The notes under the pieces were generated by a model. That model was not told the DNA's origin. It did no database searches and saw only the letters and a program-made list of their open reading frames with translations. Made by a program: the position numbers and the translations under genes. 64,000 nt of DNA from Flavobacterium sp. LC2016-12 (lineage in GTDB: Bacteria; Bacteroidota; Bacteroidia; Flavobacteriales; Flavobacteriaceae). Of the stretch, positions 8,738 to 17,685 are shown piece after piece; the first letter of the stretch is position 1; every line of letters starts with the position of its first letter. The DNA lies in contig NZ_JADKPT010000001.1 of the NCBI RefSeq assembly GCF_015351595.1, positions 434,001 to 498,000 of the forward strand, in the 5' to 3' direction.

Positions 8738-10126
8738 ATGAGAATTGGTTTATACATCATACTACTTTTGGGGGCTTTTAGTTCTTGTTCTTCTTCTTCA
8801 CCAGATGAAGGGAAAAGCGGCGGTACTCCCTTACCAACAAATCCAACAAACCCAACAAAACCTCTAACAGATAATGAGGCAATGGATCAGGTTCAAAAAG
8901 ATGCAATTAAATATTTTTGGGATTATGCTGATCCTAATTCAAAATTAGCAAGAGAAAGATATCTTACGGAAGATCCAAATTTTGAATCAAACATTATTAC
9001 TACAGGAGGTTCAGGTTTTGGATTAATGACTATCGTTGTAGGCGTAGAAAGAGGTTTTTTGCCAAGAGCTGAAGCTGTTTCTAGACTTACTACAGCATTA
9101 ACTTTTCTTGAGAAAGCAGACCGTTTTCACGGCGCATGGCCACACTGGATGGATAATAAAGATGGGAAAGTAATTCCGTTTGGTACAAAAGATAATGGAG
9201 GAGATTTAGTAGAAACTTCTTTTGTTTGCCAGGCTCTAATTACTATTAGAGAATATTTTAAAAATGGAAGTACAGCTGAAAAGGCATTGGCTGAAAAAGC
9301 TGACGTACTTTGGAAGGGTGTAGAATGGGATTGGTACACTCAGGGACAAGATGCCTTATATTGGCACTGGTCTCCAAATTATGGCTGGGAAATGAATTTT
9401 AAATTAGAAGGCTATAATGAATGTTTGATTACATATGTAATGGCAGCTTCTTCACCAACGCATCCTATTTCTGCAGAAGCGTATCATAAAGCATGGGCGA
9501 GAAGTGGAGCTATTGTAAATGGAGGTTCTCAATACGGAATTCCGGTTATTTTCAATTATAATGGAGCTACAGGAAATGTAGGGCCAATGTTCTGGTCACA
9601 CTATTCTTATTTAGGTTTAGATCCAAATAATTTAAAAGATAAATATGCTGATTATTGGGCATTGACACAAAATCATGCTAAAATAATGGTTAAGTACAGT
9701 GTTGCTAATCCAAAAGGATTTAAAGATTATTCAGATAAATGCTGGGGACTGACAGCAAGTTACACCCGAAATCCTGACGGAACAACGGGATATACAGCAC
9801 ACCAACCTAATAACGATAATGGTGTTATTTCACCAACCGCTGCATTATCTTCTTTCCCATATACACCAGTAGAATCTATGAAGTTTTTACACTATTTGTA
9901 TGATGATAATAAAGCAAAATATGTTGGAATCGCAGGGCCTTATGATGCTTTTTCTCCACAATACAATTGGGTAACAGCTCGTTATTTGGCAATTGATCAG
10001 GGAACAATTGCTCCCATGATTGAGAACTATAGAAGCGGTTTGTTATGGAAATTGTTTATGAATGCATCAGACACTAAACAAGGTTTAGTAAAACTTGGAT
10101 TTAAATCTGGGAAGTACGGAATTTAA
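8738..10126 (+). CDS. Glycoamylase-family (PF10091, GH144-like) lipoprotein, probable endo-beta-glucanase
   Basis: This 462-residue lipoprotein (lipobox GAFSSC) has a Ser/Pro/Thr-rich linker and then an alpha/alpha-barrel domain from about residue 50. Recognisable segments are DAIKYFWDYADPNSKLARER, TGGSGFGLM, FHGAWPHWMD, GDLVETSFVCQALI, YWHWSPNYGWEMNF, EGYNECLITYV, MFWSHYSYLGLDP, CWGLTASY and SGLLWKLF. This set matches the family called glycoamylase in Pfam, which includes GH144 endo-beta-1,2-glucanases of Bacteroidota. The start is the ATG at 8738; the frame extends upstream to a GTG at 8699 only through the terminator hairpin. A GH3 beta-glucosidase follows 53 bases later. Activity on beta-1,2-glucan is inference from family and partner; other beta-glucans are possible. 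Confidence 0.8.
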   Translation: MRIGLYIILLLGAFSSCSSSSPDEGKSGGTPLPTNPTNPTKPLTDNEAMDQVQKDAIKYFWDYADPNSKLARERYLTEDPNFESNIITTGGSGFGLMTIVVGVERGFLPRAEAVSRLTTALTFLEKADRFHGAWPHWMDNKDGKVIPFGTKDNGGDLVETSFVCQALITIREYFKNGSTAEKALAEKADVLWKGVEWDWYTQGQDALYWHWSPNYGWEMNFKLEGYNECLITYVMAASSPTHPISAEAYHKAWARSGAIVNGGSQYGIPVIFNYNGATGNVGPMFWSHYSYLGLDPNNLKDKYADYWALTQNHAKIMVKYSVANPKGFKDYSDKCWGLTASYTRNPDGTTGYTAHQPNNDNGVISPTAALSSFPYTPVESMKFLHYLYDDNKAKYVGIAGPYDAFSPQYNWVTARYLAIDQGTIAPMIENYRSGLLWKLFMNASDTKQGLVKLGFKSGKYGI

Positions 10127-10179
10127 CGCTGCGCTAAATCTGGAATATTAAAACAAATAAGAACAAATAATTATATATA

Positions 10180-12480
10180 ATGAAAAACAAATTAGTCTTA
10201 CTTTTTTTAGGATGTGCTGTTTTGGGTTATGCCCAAAAAAAGAACACTAAAAACACAGTAACAATTAAACCAAAATCAGAGTTTGTAGCTGAACTATTGT
10301 CAAAAATGACTTTAGACGAAAAATTGGGTCAGCTTAATTTACCAACTTCTGGAGATATTACGACAGGGCAAGCAAACAGTTCTGATGTGGCTAAAAAAAT
10401 TGCTGAAGGTAAAGTAGGTGGTTTATTCAATATTAAATCTGTTCAAAAAATTAAAGAAGTACAAAAAATTGCTATTGAAAAAAGCCGTTTAAAAATTCCA
10501 TTGATTTTTGGGATGGATGTTATCCACGGCTACGAAACGACATTCCCAATTCCGCTAGGATTATCTTGTACCTGGGATATGAATTTGATCGAAAGAAGTG
10601 CACAGATTGCAGCTCAGGAAGCAAGTGCTGATGGTATCAACTGGACATTTTCGCCAATGGTAGATATTTCCCGTGATCCTCGTTGGGGGAGAATTTCTGA
10701 AGGTTCAGGAGAAGATCCTTATTTAGGTAGCCAGATTGCAAAAGCAATGGTAAACGGATACCAACAACATGATCTTTCTAAAAATAATTCGATTATGGCG
10801 TGTGTAAAACACTTCGCTTTATACGGAGCACCAGAAGCAGGACGTGATTATAATACAGTCGATATGAGTCATATCAGAATGTTCAATGATTATTTTCCTC
10901 CTTACAAAGCAGCAGTTGATGCAGGTGTAGGTACCGTAATGGCCTCTTTTAACGAAGTTGACGGAATTCCTGCAACCGGAAACAAATGGTTAATGACCGA
11001 TGTTTTAAGAAAACAATGGGGTTTTAAAGGTTTCGTCGTAACTGATTTTACAGGAATCAACGAAATGATCGAACACGGAATGGGAGATTTACAAGCTGTT
11101 TCAGCTTTATCTCTAAATGCTGGTGTTGAAATGGATATGGTTGGTGAAGGTTTCTTAACGACTTTGAAAAAATCCTTAGATGAGAAAAAAGTAACAATCG
11201 AGCAAATCGATAATGCTGTTAAACTTATTTTGGAAGCAAAATACGATTTAGGATTATTCCACGATCCATACAAATATTGTGATGAGAAAAGAGCTAAAAC
11301 AGAAATTTTCACGTCTGCAAGCAGAAAAGAAGCACGTCAGATTGCAGCACAGTCTTTGGTTTTATTAAAAAATCAAAATCAGGTATTGCCTCTTAAAAAA
11401 TCAGGTACAATTGCACTTATTGGACCATTGGCAGATGCAAAAGAAAACATGCCGGGAACCTGGAGTGTCGCTACTAAAATGGAAAATGCTATTTCATTAT
11501 TAGCAGGAATTAAAGAAGTAGCAGGACCATCTACAAAAGTATTGTATGCAAAGGGGAGCAATTTAGATTATAATGAAACTTTCGAAACTAATGCAACAAT
11601 GTTTGGGAAAACCTTACACCGCGATGGCCGTTCTAAAGAAGAATTATTGGCAGAAGCTTTAAAAGTAGCGAACCAATCTGATGTTATTGTTGCTGCATTG
11701 GGAGAATCTGCAGAAATGAGTGGAGAATCTAGCAGCCGTACAAATCTGGAAATTCCACAAGCTCAAAAAGATTTATTAAACGCTTTATTAAAAACAGGAA
11801 AACCAGTTGTTTTAGTTTTATTTGACGGACGCCCGTTAGTTTTAAAAGAAGAAAACGAGACTGTTCCTGCGATTTTAAATGCGTGGTTTGCCGGTACTGA
11901 AGCAGGTTATGCTATTGCTGATGTTTTATTTGGTGATGTAAATCCTTCTGGAAAATTAACTACAACTTTTCCAAGAAGTGTTGGACAGGTGCCAATTTAC
12001 TACGCACACAAAAACACCGGAAGACCATTGGCAAATATAGAAGGTAAATTCGAAAAATTCAGATCAAATTATATTGACGAAAGAAATGAGCCGTTATTCC
12101 CATTTGGTTTTGGATTAAGCTATACCAACTTTGACTATTCAAACCTGAAAATTTCATCAGATAAGATGAATGAAAGCGGGAAATTGCAAGTAACTGTTGA
12201 TGTTTCCAATACAGGAAATTATGACGGAAAAGAAACCGTTCAATTGTATATCAGAGATTTAGTAGGTTCAGTAACAAGACCCGTTAGAGAACTGAAAAAT
12301 TTCCAAAAAATAACACTTAAAAAAGGGGAGAAACAAACTGTGAGCTTTGATATCGCGGTTGAAGATTTAAAATTTTATAATTCTGACTTACAATTTGTAG
12401 CAGAACCTGGACAGTTCGATGTTTTCGTTGGAGGAAACTCAGCTGCCGACAAGAAAGTTAGTTTTGAATTAACTAAATAG
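10180..12480 (+). CDS. bglX: GH3 beta-glucosidase (BglX type), secreted
   Basis: This 766-residue family-3 glycoside hydrolase removes terminal beta-linked glucose from oligosaccharides, probably in the periplasm. A signal peptide (1-18, ending GYA-Q) precedes the GH3 N-terminal TIM barrel (about 35-400). The barrel has IFGMDVIHGYETTFPIPLG, SPMVDISRDPRWGRISEG and the nucleophile Asp near residue 289 in FVVTDFTG. The GH3 C-domain (about 405-650) has the acid/base Glu near residue 516 in EMSGESSSR. A fibronectin-III-like domain (about 680-755) follows FPFGFGLSYTNF. The length and order match E. coli BglX. It is the last gene of the locus before a strong terminator and would finish degradation of products from the upstream glycoamylase-family enzyme. 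Confidence 0.93.
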   Translation: MKNKLVLLFLGCAVLGYAQKKNTKNTVTIKPKSEFVAELLSKMTLDEKLGQLNLPTSGDITTGQANSSDVAKKIAEGKVGGLFNIKSVQKIKEVQKIAIEKSRLKIPLIFGMDVIHGYETTFPIPLGLSCTWDMNLIERSAQIAAQEASADGINWTFSPMVDISRDPRWGRISEGSGEDPYLGSQIAKAMVNGYQQHDLSKNNSIMACVKHFALYGAPEAGRDYNTVDMSHIRMFNDYFPPYKAAVDAGVGTVMASFNEVDGIPATGNKWLMTDVLRKQWGFKGFVVTDFTGINEMIEHGMGDLQAVSALSLNAGVEMDMVGEGFLTTLKKSLDEKKVTIEQIDNAVKLILEAKYDLGLFHDPYKYCDEKRAKTEIFTSASRKEARQIAAQSLVLLKNQNQVLPLKKSGTIALIGPLADAKENMPGTWSVATKMENAISLLAGIKEVAGPSTKVLYAKGSNLDYNETFETNATMFGKTLHRDGRSKEELLAEALKVANQSDVIVAALGESAEMSGESSSRTNLEIPQAQKDLLNALLKTGKPVVLVLFDGRPLVLKEENETVPAILNAWFAGTEAGYAIADVLFGDVNPSGKLTTTFPRSVGQVPIYYAHKNTGRPLANIEGKFEKFRSNYIDERNEPLFPFGFGLSYTNFDYSNLKISSDKMNESGKLQVTVDVSNTGNYDGKETVQLYIRDLVGSVTRPVRELKNFQKITLKKGEKQTVSFDIAVEDLKFYNSDLQFVAEPGQFDVFVGGNSAADKKVSFELTK

Positions 12481-12502
12481 TTGGTTTGTTAGATTAGTAA
12501 TT

Positions 12503-12534
12503 AGCCCTTCGTCTGGTTAGCGAAGGGCTTTTTC
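12503..12534 (+). terminator. Strong terminator after bglX
   Basis: A perfect 9-bp G+C-containing stem (agcccttcg / cgaagggct) with a 9-base loop is followed by a T run. It starts 22 bases after the GH3 stop and closes the carbohydrate locus. Confidence 0.85.
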
Positions 12535-12575
12535 ATAAAAAGAACTTTTTTAAACAATAATAAATTTTTGAAATA

Positions 12576-13361
12576 ATGAAGATTTCTAATGTATTAAAAG
12601 TATTTAGTTTATTAATAATGATAATTATTTTTCATTCTTGCGGAGTGGAAAAAAATGCAATTGTTGCACATCGTGGGGCATGGAAAAAGAATAATCTTCC
12701 TGAAAATTCTATCGCCTCTTTGAGACAGGCAATAGATCTAAAACTTCCGGGTTCTGAATTTGACGTTTGGCGAACAGCTGACGATTCGCTCGTAATCAAT
12801 CACGATGCGCATTGTAACAAATTCCTTATTGAAGAAACAAATTATGAAGATTTGCTAAAGTTTAAACTTTCAAATGGAGAGAAGTTACCAACGCTGTACG
12901 AGTATGTGACTGAAGGCAAAAGAAACAACAAACACACTCTTTTGGTCTGCGAAATAAAGCCATCAGAAATAAGTAAGGAAAGAGGAAAAAAGACAGCTTT
13001 AAAAACGGTTGAAACGATCAAAAAACTGCATGCTGATAAAATCACTTGTTATATCAGTTTTGATTACGAAATCTTAAAGCAAATTAGAGAAGTAGATCAG
13101 AAAACAGTTTTACAATATCTGGAAGGAAATAAATCTCCGAAAGAAGTAAAGGTAGATAAAATTTCAGGTGTTGATTATCATTTTTCTGTTTTTAAAAAAC
13201 ATCCCGAATGGATTAAGGAAGCGAAAGAAAATAATATTATCCTAAATGCCTGGACAGTTAACGAAGCTTCTGATATGGATTGGATTATTGATCATAAATT
13301 CGATTACATTACCACAAATGAACCTGAACTATTAAAAGAAAGAGTAAAGGAGAAAAAATAA
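12576..13361 (+). CDS. Glycerophosphodiester phosphodiesterase-family lipoprotein
   Basis: A 261-residue protein with a lipoprotein-type signal (FHSC, Cys22). The GDPD fold is marked by VAHRG (His32), PENSIASL, GSEFDVWRTADDSLVINHD with the metal-binding Glu/Asp and catalytic His, and LVCEIKP. The C-terminal ILNAWTVNEASDMDWII is the typical end of the TIM barrel. GDPD enzymes cleave glycerophosphodiesters to glycerol-3-phosphate and an alcohol. Some Bacteroidota members lie near glycan genes, so the true substrate is open. A GH43 gene starts 30 bases downstream, suggesting co-transcription. The strong terminator upstream separates it from the bglX unit. Confidence 0.85.
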   Translation: MKISNVLKVFSLLIMIIIFHSCGVEKNAIVAHRGAWKKNNLPENSIASLRQAIDLKLPGSEFDVWRTADDSLVINHDAHCNKFLIEETNYEDLLKFKLSNGEKLPTLYEYVTEGKRNNKHTLLVCEIKPSEISKERGKKTALKTVETIKKLHADKITCYISFDYEILKQIREVDQKTVLQYLEGNKSPKEVKVDKISGVDYHFSVFKKHPEWIKEAKENNIILNAWTVNEASDMDWIIDHKFDYITTNEPELLKERVKEKK

Positions 13362-13391
13362 TCTTTTAAACTTTCCAAATAAAATGAAACT

Positions 13392-15320
13392 ATGAAAAAA
13401 GCATATCAAATCACATTGCCAATTCTATTGTTTTTGATGATTTTCAACAACAATGTTTTCGCACAAAAAACGAATATTCCCGGAAAAACGGAATGGTTCG
13501 ATCCGAATAAATCGGCAACGACTTATTGCAACCCAATTAATATTGGTTACAATTATACTACACTAAATCATAATGGAATTCCGGAATCACGCCGTTCAAG
13601 CGCGGATCCGGTTATAATTACTTTTCAAGGAGAATATTATTTATTTGCCACAAATCAGGCTGGATTCTTCTGGAGTAAAGACATGTCAGATTGGAAATTT
13701 GTTTACGGCAGTTTTCAAAGAAAGCCCGGAGATGATGATCAATGTGCGCCAGCTGCATGGGTTGTAAATGACACTTTGTTTTATGTGGGTTCAACCTGGA
13801 AAAGTGATCATCCCATCTGGAAAACAGCCGATCCAAAATCAGGACAATGGTTAAGACACGTCGATAAAGCAATGCTGCCAACCTGGGATCCTGCAATTTT
13901 TCAGGATGACGATAAAAAGGTCTATATGTACTACGGTTCAAGCGGAAAGTTACCTTTAGTTGGAGTTGAAGTGGATTATAATACCTGGCTTCCAAAAGGA
14001 AATCAGGCAGATTATGAAAGATTATACAAAGCGACAGAAGTAGAGGATATTCAGCGTCCCTACGGTCAGATAAAAGAAGTGGCTATTTTAGATCCGTCAA
14101 AGCATGGTTGGGAACGCTTCGGACCAAACAATGATATGGAGCCTGCACCCTGGGGGAATTTTATTGAAGGAGCCTGGATGACCAAACATAATGGTAAATA
14201 TTATATGCAATATGGTGCGCCGGCAACTGAATTTAAAGGATATGCCAATGGCGTTCATGTGGGAGATAATCCTTTGGGGCCATTTACATATCAAAAACAC
14301 AATCCGATGTCATACAAACCAGGCGGATTTGTAATTGGAGCCGGACACGGAAACACTTTTGCAGATAATTACGGAAATTACTGGAACACCGGAACCTGTA
14401 AAATCTCTATAAAAGACCGTTTTGAGCGTCGTATTGATATGTTTCCTGCGGGATTTGATAAAGATGATGTAATGTATTCCATTACGGCTTACGGTGATTT
14501 TCCGATCGTTCTGCCAACTTCTCAAAGAAATCAGGAAAAAGGAGCTACTTCAGGATGGATGCTGCTTTCATATAAAAAACCTGTCACCGTTTCTTCTGCC
14601 GAAGAATGTAATGAAGTAGAAACTCATAGAGTGGATAACGGCGGAAAAAAAGTATATGAGAAATTCTGTTATGGTGCTGAAAATTTAACCGATGAAAATA
14701 TTCAAACCTATTGGTCAGCAAAAACAGATGCACCTGGTGAATGGATGCAGCTAGATTTAGGTAGGTCTATGGAAATCAATGCACTGCAAATTAATTATGC
14801 TGATCATAAAGCGACGCAGTACAACAAGGCTATGGATATTTATTATCAATATAAAATCTTCATGTCTGATGATGCCCAAAACTGGACATTAGTGGTTGAT
14901 AAATCTCAAAATGCTAAAGACGTTCCGCATGATTATGTAGAGTTATCAAAATCAATTAAGGCACGTTACATCAAAATGGTAAACATTCATAATGCTTCAG
15001 GATTATTTGCAGTTTCAGACTTTAGAGTTTTCGGAAATGGATTAGCAGCAAAACCAAAAGCAGTTTCTAATTTTAAAGTTAACAGAAATGCAAAAGATTT
15101 CCGAAATGCAATGATTAGTTGGAAAAAACAACCAGATGCAGTGGGTTATAATATTTATTACGGAATCTCTTCAGACAAATTATACAACAGTATTATGGTG
15201 TATGATGAAGCTTCGTATGACTTTAGAGGTTTGGATAAAGGCACAAAATATTACTTTACTATAGAGGCTTTTAATGAAAACGGAATTGGCGTAAAAAACA
15301 AGTTAATAGAGGTAAAATAA
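13392..15320 (+). CDS. GH43-family glycosidase with F5/8C and fibronectin-III domains
   Basis: This 642-residue secreted enzyme (signal peptide 1-24, ending VFA-Q) begins with a five-bladed GH43 propeller (about 40-400). The catalytic set is visible: general base Asp72 in SSADPVI, the pKa-modulating Asp near residue 166 in TWDPAIF, and the acid Glu near residue 259 in IEGAWM. A coagulation-factor F5/8C-like module follows (about 420-555, with ENLTDENIQTYWSAKTDAPG and a WMQLDLG strand), then one fibronectin-III domain (about 560-640). GH43 enzymes usually act on arabinose- or xylose-containing glycans or on galactans; the precise substrate cannot be told. It lies 30 bases after the GDPD lipoprotein and is probably in the same operon. 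Confidence 0.85.
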   Translation: MKKAYQITLPILLFLMIFNNNVFAQKTNIPGKTEWFDPNKSATTYCNPINIGYNYTTLNHNGIPESRRSSADPVIITFQGEYYLFATNQAGFFWSKDMSDWKFVYGSFQRKPGDDDQCAPAAWVVNDTLFYVGSTWKSDHPIWKTADPKSGQWLRHVDKAMLPTWDPAIFQDDDKKVYMYYGSSGKLPLVGVEVDYNTWLPKGNQADYERLYKATEVEDIQRPYGQIKEVAILDPSKHGWERFGPNNDMEPAPWGNFIEGAWMTKHNGKYYMQYGAPATEFKGYANGVHVGDNPLGPFTYQKHNPMSYKPGGFVIGAGHGNTFADNYGNYWNTGTCKISIKDRFERRIDMFPAGFDKDDVMYSITAYGDFPIVLPTSQRNQEKGATSGWMLLSYKKPVTVSSAEECNEVETHRVDNGGKKVYEKFCYGAENLTDENIQTYWSAKTDAPGEWMQLDLGRSMEINALQINYADHKATQYNKAMDIYYQYKIFMSDDAQNWTLVVDKSQNAKDVPHDYVELSKSIKARYIKMVNIHNASGLFAVSDFRVFGNGLAAKPKAVSNFKVNRNAKDFRNAMISWKKQPDAVGYNIYYGISSDKLYNSIMVYDEASYDFRGLDKGTKYYFTIEAFNENGIGVKNKLIEVK

Positions 15321-15404
15321 TTTAAGAAAAGTTGTACTGAATTCTGTGGCAGGTCTAAAGAATTTTGTTCCTTTGTGCAACAACCCAAAAACATAATTAA
15401 ACCT

Positions 15405-16793
15405 ATGAAAAAAACGATTCTTTTAACTGTTTTAGTTTTAAACGGATTGACATCTTTTGCACAGTCGAACGATGAGAAAAACATCAAATTATTCTATAAA
15501 AAGGCTTTAACCGAGTCAAAATGCTATACTTGGCTAGAGTATTTATCTAATGATATTGGAGCTCGTTTATCTGGCTCTGCAACTGCCGAAGAAGCCGTAA
15601 AATACACAAAATCACAATTAGAAACTTTAGGACTTGATAAAGTATACCTTCAGGAAGTTATGGTACCTCATTGGGTTCGTGGTGAAAAAGAAACGGCTTT
15701 TATTTTAGATAATAAAATTAAAACTGCAGTTCCAATTTGTGCTTTAGGAGGATCAATTGCAACACCAAAAACAGGACTTACTGCTGAAGTTGTTGAAGTA
15801 CAGGGTATCGACGAATTAAAAGCTTTAGGAGATAAAGTAAAAGGTAAAATTGTGTTTTTTAACAGACCAATGAATCCTGAAAATATCGGAACTTTTGAAG
15901 CTTATTCAGGCGCCGGAGATCAAAGACGCAGTGGGGCACATGAAGCCGCTAAACTAGGAGCGGTTGGAACTATTGTGCGTTCTTTGAATTTACGTTTAGA
16001 TGATTTTCCTCATGCAGGAGGGCAATCATATGGGGATTTGCCAAAAGCACAATATATTCCAGCAGCTGCAATTAGTACAAATGGAGCAGAATTGTTAAGC
16101 AAATTATTAAAAAATAATCCAAGTCTAAAATTTTATTTTAAACAATCTTGTGAAACTTTACCAGATGTATTATCTCATAACGTAATTGGAGAATTGACAG
16201 GTACTGTAACTCCGGAAAACATTATGGTAGTTGGCGGTCACTTAGATTCCTGGGATTTAGCTGATGGTTCTCACGACGATGGAGCAGGAGTCGTACAAAG
16301 TATGGAAGTAGTTCGTATTCTTAAAAATTTAAATTACAAACCAAAAAATACAATCCGTGTAGTATTGTTTATGAATGAAGAAAACGGTGGAAAAGGTGGC
16401 GCTAAATATGAAGAAGTTTCAAAACAAAAGAACGAAAATCATATTTTTGCTTTAGAAAGTGATTCTGGTGGATTTACACCAAGAGGATTTTCTATAGAAG
16501 CTGATGATGCAAATTTGAAAAAAATTCAAGGATTTGCACCTCTTTTTGAGCCATATTACATTCACAGTTTTATAAAGGGACATGCTGGATCAGATATTGA
16601 TCATTTAACTTCTAAAACGATCGTGAAGGCAGGTTTACAACCAGATTCACAACGTTATTTTGATTATCACCACGCAGCAAATGATAAATTTGATGCTATT
16701 AACAAAAGAGAGTTAGAGCTTGGAGCAGCGACCATGACATCATTAATTTATTTAATAGACCAAACCGGAATTGTTCTTCCAACAACGAATTAA
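15405..16793 (+). CDS. Secreted M28-family zinc metallopeptidase
   Basis: This 462-residue aminopeptidase-like enzyme has a signal peptide (MKKTILLTVLVLNGLTSFAQ). The catalytic domain carries the M28 di-zinc ligands and base: GGHLDSWDLADGSHDDGAG (His, Asp, bridging Asp), FMNEENGGKGG (catalytic Glu-Glu), ALESDSGGF (Asp) and DYHHAANDKFD (terminal His). A protease-associated insert lies at about 125-240. The frame extends back to a GTG at 15375, but the ATG at 15405 starts directly at the signal peptide and is preferred. It should remove N-terminal residues from peptides in the periplasm or outside the cell. An 84-base gap separates it from the GH43 gene, and a terminator follows the stop. Confidence 0.9.
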   Translation: MKKTILLTVLVLNGLTSFAQSNDEKNIKLFYKKALTESKCYTWLEYLSNDIGARLSGSATAEEAVKYTKSQLETLGLDKVYLQEVMVPHWVRGEKETAFILDNKIKTAVPICALGGSIATPKTGLTAEVVEVQGIDELKALGDKVKGKIVFFNRPMNPENIGTFEAYSGAGDQRRSGAHEAAKLGAVGTIVRSLNLRLDDFPHAGGQSYGDLPKAQYIPAAAISTNGAELLSKLLKNNPSLKFYFKQSCETLPDVLSHNVIGELTGTVTPENIMVVGGHLDSWDLADGSHDDGAGVVQSMEVVRILKNLNYKPKNTIRVVLFMNEENGGKGGAKYEEVSKQKNENHIFALESDSGGFTPRGFSIEADDANLKKIQGFAPLFEPYYIHSFIKGHAGSDIDHLTSKTIVKAGLQPDSQRYFDYHHAANDKFDAINKRELELGAATMTSLIYLIDQTGIVLPTTN

Positions 16794-16815
16794 TTAAAGG
16801 ATTTTAATTTATAAA

Positions 16816-16846
16816 GAAAAAGCGATGATTACTCATCGCTTTTTTT
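16816..16846. terminator. Bidirectional terminator between convergent genes
   Basis: An 8-bp perfect stem (agcgatga / tcatcgct) with a 4-base loop is flanked by A residues on the left and T residues on the right. It can therefore end transcription of the M28 peptidase gene on + and the YiiX-like gene on -. Confidence 0.8.
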
Positions 16847-16910
16847 ATTTGAAAATATCTGTGTGAATCTGTTTTTATCAGCAAAACCCATGGCTAAAAC
16901 ATTTAGCTGT

Positions 16911-17588
16911 TTAATAGGTATCAATTACAGTTTTTAGTAAATTAGAATCAACAAGATCAGAAGGAGCAACTACTTTTTCTTCAAGCGGAATATCATTTCC
17001 ATATCTTTCTTTAAGTATTTTCTGGACTCTTTCATCTGTCAAATTAAAATCTTTTAATTGCTTAGGTTTTGATAATTCTATTCCGGCGCCATTTTTATAA
17101 ATCTTCCAGATTAATTCAGAGCAATAAATCCTGGTATCCGTCCATTCAAAATAGGCATCGTATTCCTTGCCCAGAAGTTGTTTGCCATACGTTTTCATTT
17201 TATCAAGAGTTCCCTCAGTTAAAATAGTTTCTGCATTCTTGAGTCTCTTAACAACATATTTATGATCTTTTCCATGTGAAATCCATTCCTCAAGAGGTGT
17301 TATTTTTACAGGCTGTACAGCTTCTAAAACAAATTGTCCGCCATTGACGAAAAAAATAATGCCGCAATGTGAGAATTTTGAATTGGTAGCAATTCTTACT
17401 GCTTCACATTGTTTTGATTCTGACGTTTGAAAAATAAGGTCTCCATCATGAATTTTATTCGATACAGCATTTTCCGGCTTTTTTCCAGAAAATGGATTGT
17501 TCGGAAAAACCTTCATCGCAACAAACAAAGCACAACCAAAGCTCAGTAAAAATGTAATGATGGGAAATAGATATTTTGATTTTGTCAT
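16911..17588 (-). CDS. YiiX/YebB-like NlpC/P60-superfamily cysteine hydrolase
   Basis: A 225-residue protein with an N-terminal membrane anchor (about 7-27), then a papain-like fold in the circularly permuted NlpC/P60 style of YiiX. Marks are HDGDLIFQTS, a SKFSHCGIIFF strand with the catalytic His, QFVLEAVQPVKITPLEEWI, and TRIYCSELIWKIYKNGAG with the catalytic Cys of this permuted group. Family members act on peptidoglycan or lipid amide bonds; the substrate here is unknown. It is a single-gene unit, with a terminator on its 3' side and the outer-membrane protein terminator behind it. Confidence 0.75.
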   Translation of the reverse strand: MTKSKYLFPIITFLLSFGCALFVAMKVFPNNPFSGKKPENAVSNKIHDGDLIFQTSESKQCEAVRIATNSKFSHCGIIFFVNGGQFVLEAVQPVKITPLEEWISHGKDHKYVVKRLKNAETILTEGTLDKMKTYGKQLLGKEYDAYFEWTDTRIYCSELIWKIYKNGAGIELSKPKQLKDFNLTDERVQKILKERYGNDIPLEEKVVAPSDLVDSNLLKTVIDTY

Positions 17589-17634
17589 CGTTTGACTTTT
17601 ATGAATAAAGTATGTTGTGGCAAATTAAGAGCAA

Positions 17635-17666
17635 AAAAAATAGTTACCAAAATGATAACTATTTTT
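17635..17666 (-). terminator. Terminator downstream of the outer-membrane protein gene
   Basis: The inverted repeat atagtta / taactat with a 9-base loop has A runs on the left and T runs on the right. On the minus strand it lies about 20 bases after the stop of the gene at 17686-18591. Confidence 0.6.
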
Positions 17667-17685
17667 AAGTATACTTTGTGAAATA

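Noticed and set aside
13618..14525. Three minus-strand frames opposite the GH43 gene
   Set aside because: They are shadows of a well-supported enzyme with all catalytic residues in frame on the plus strand.
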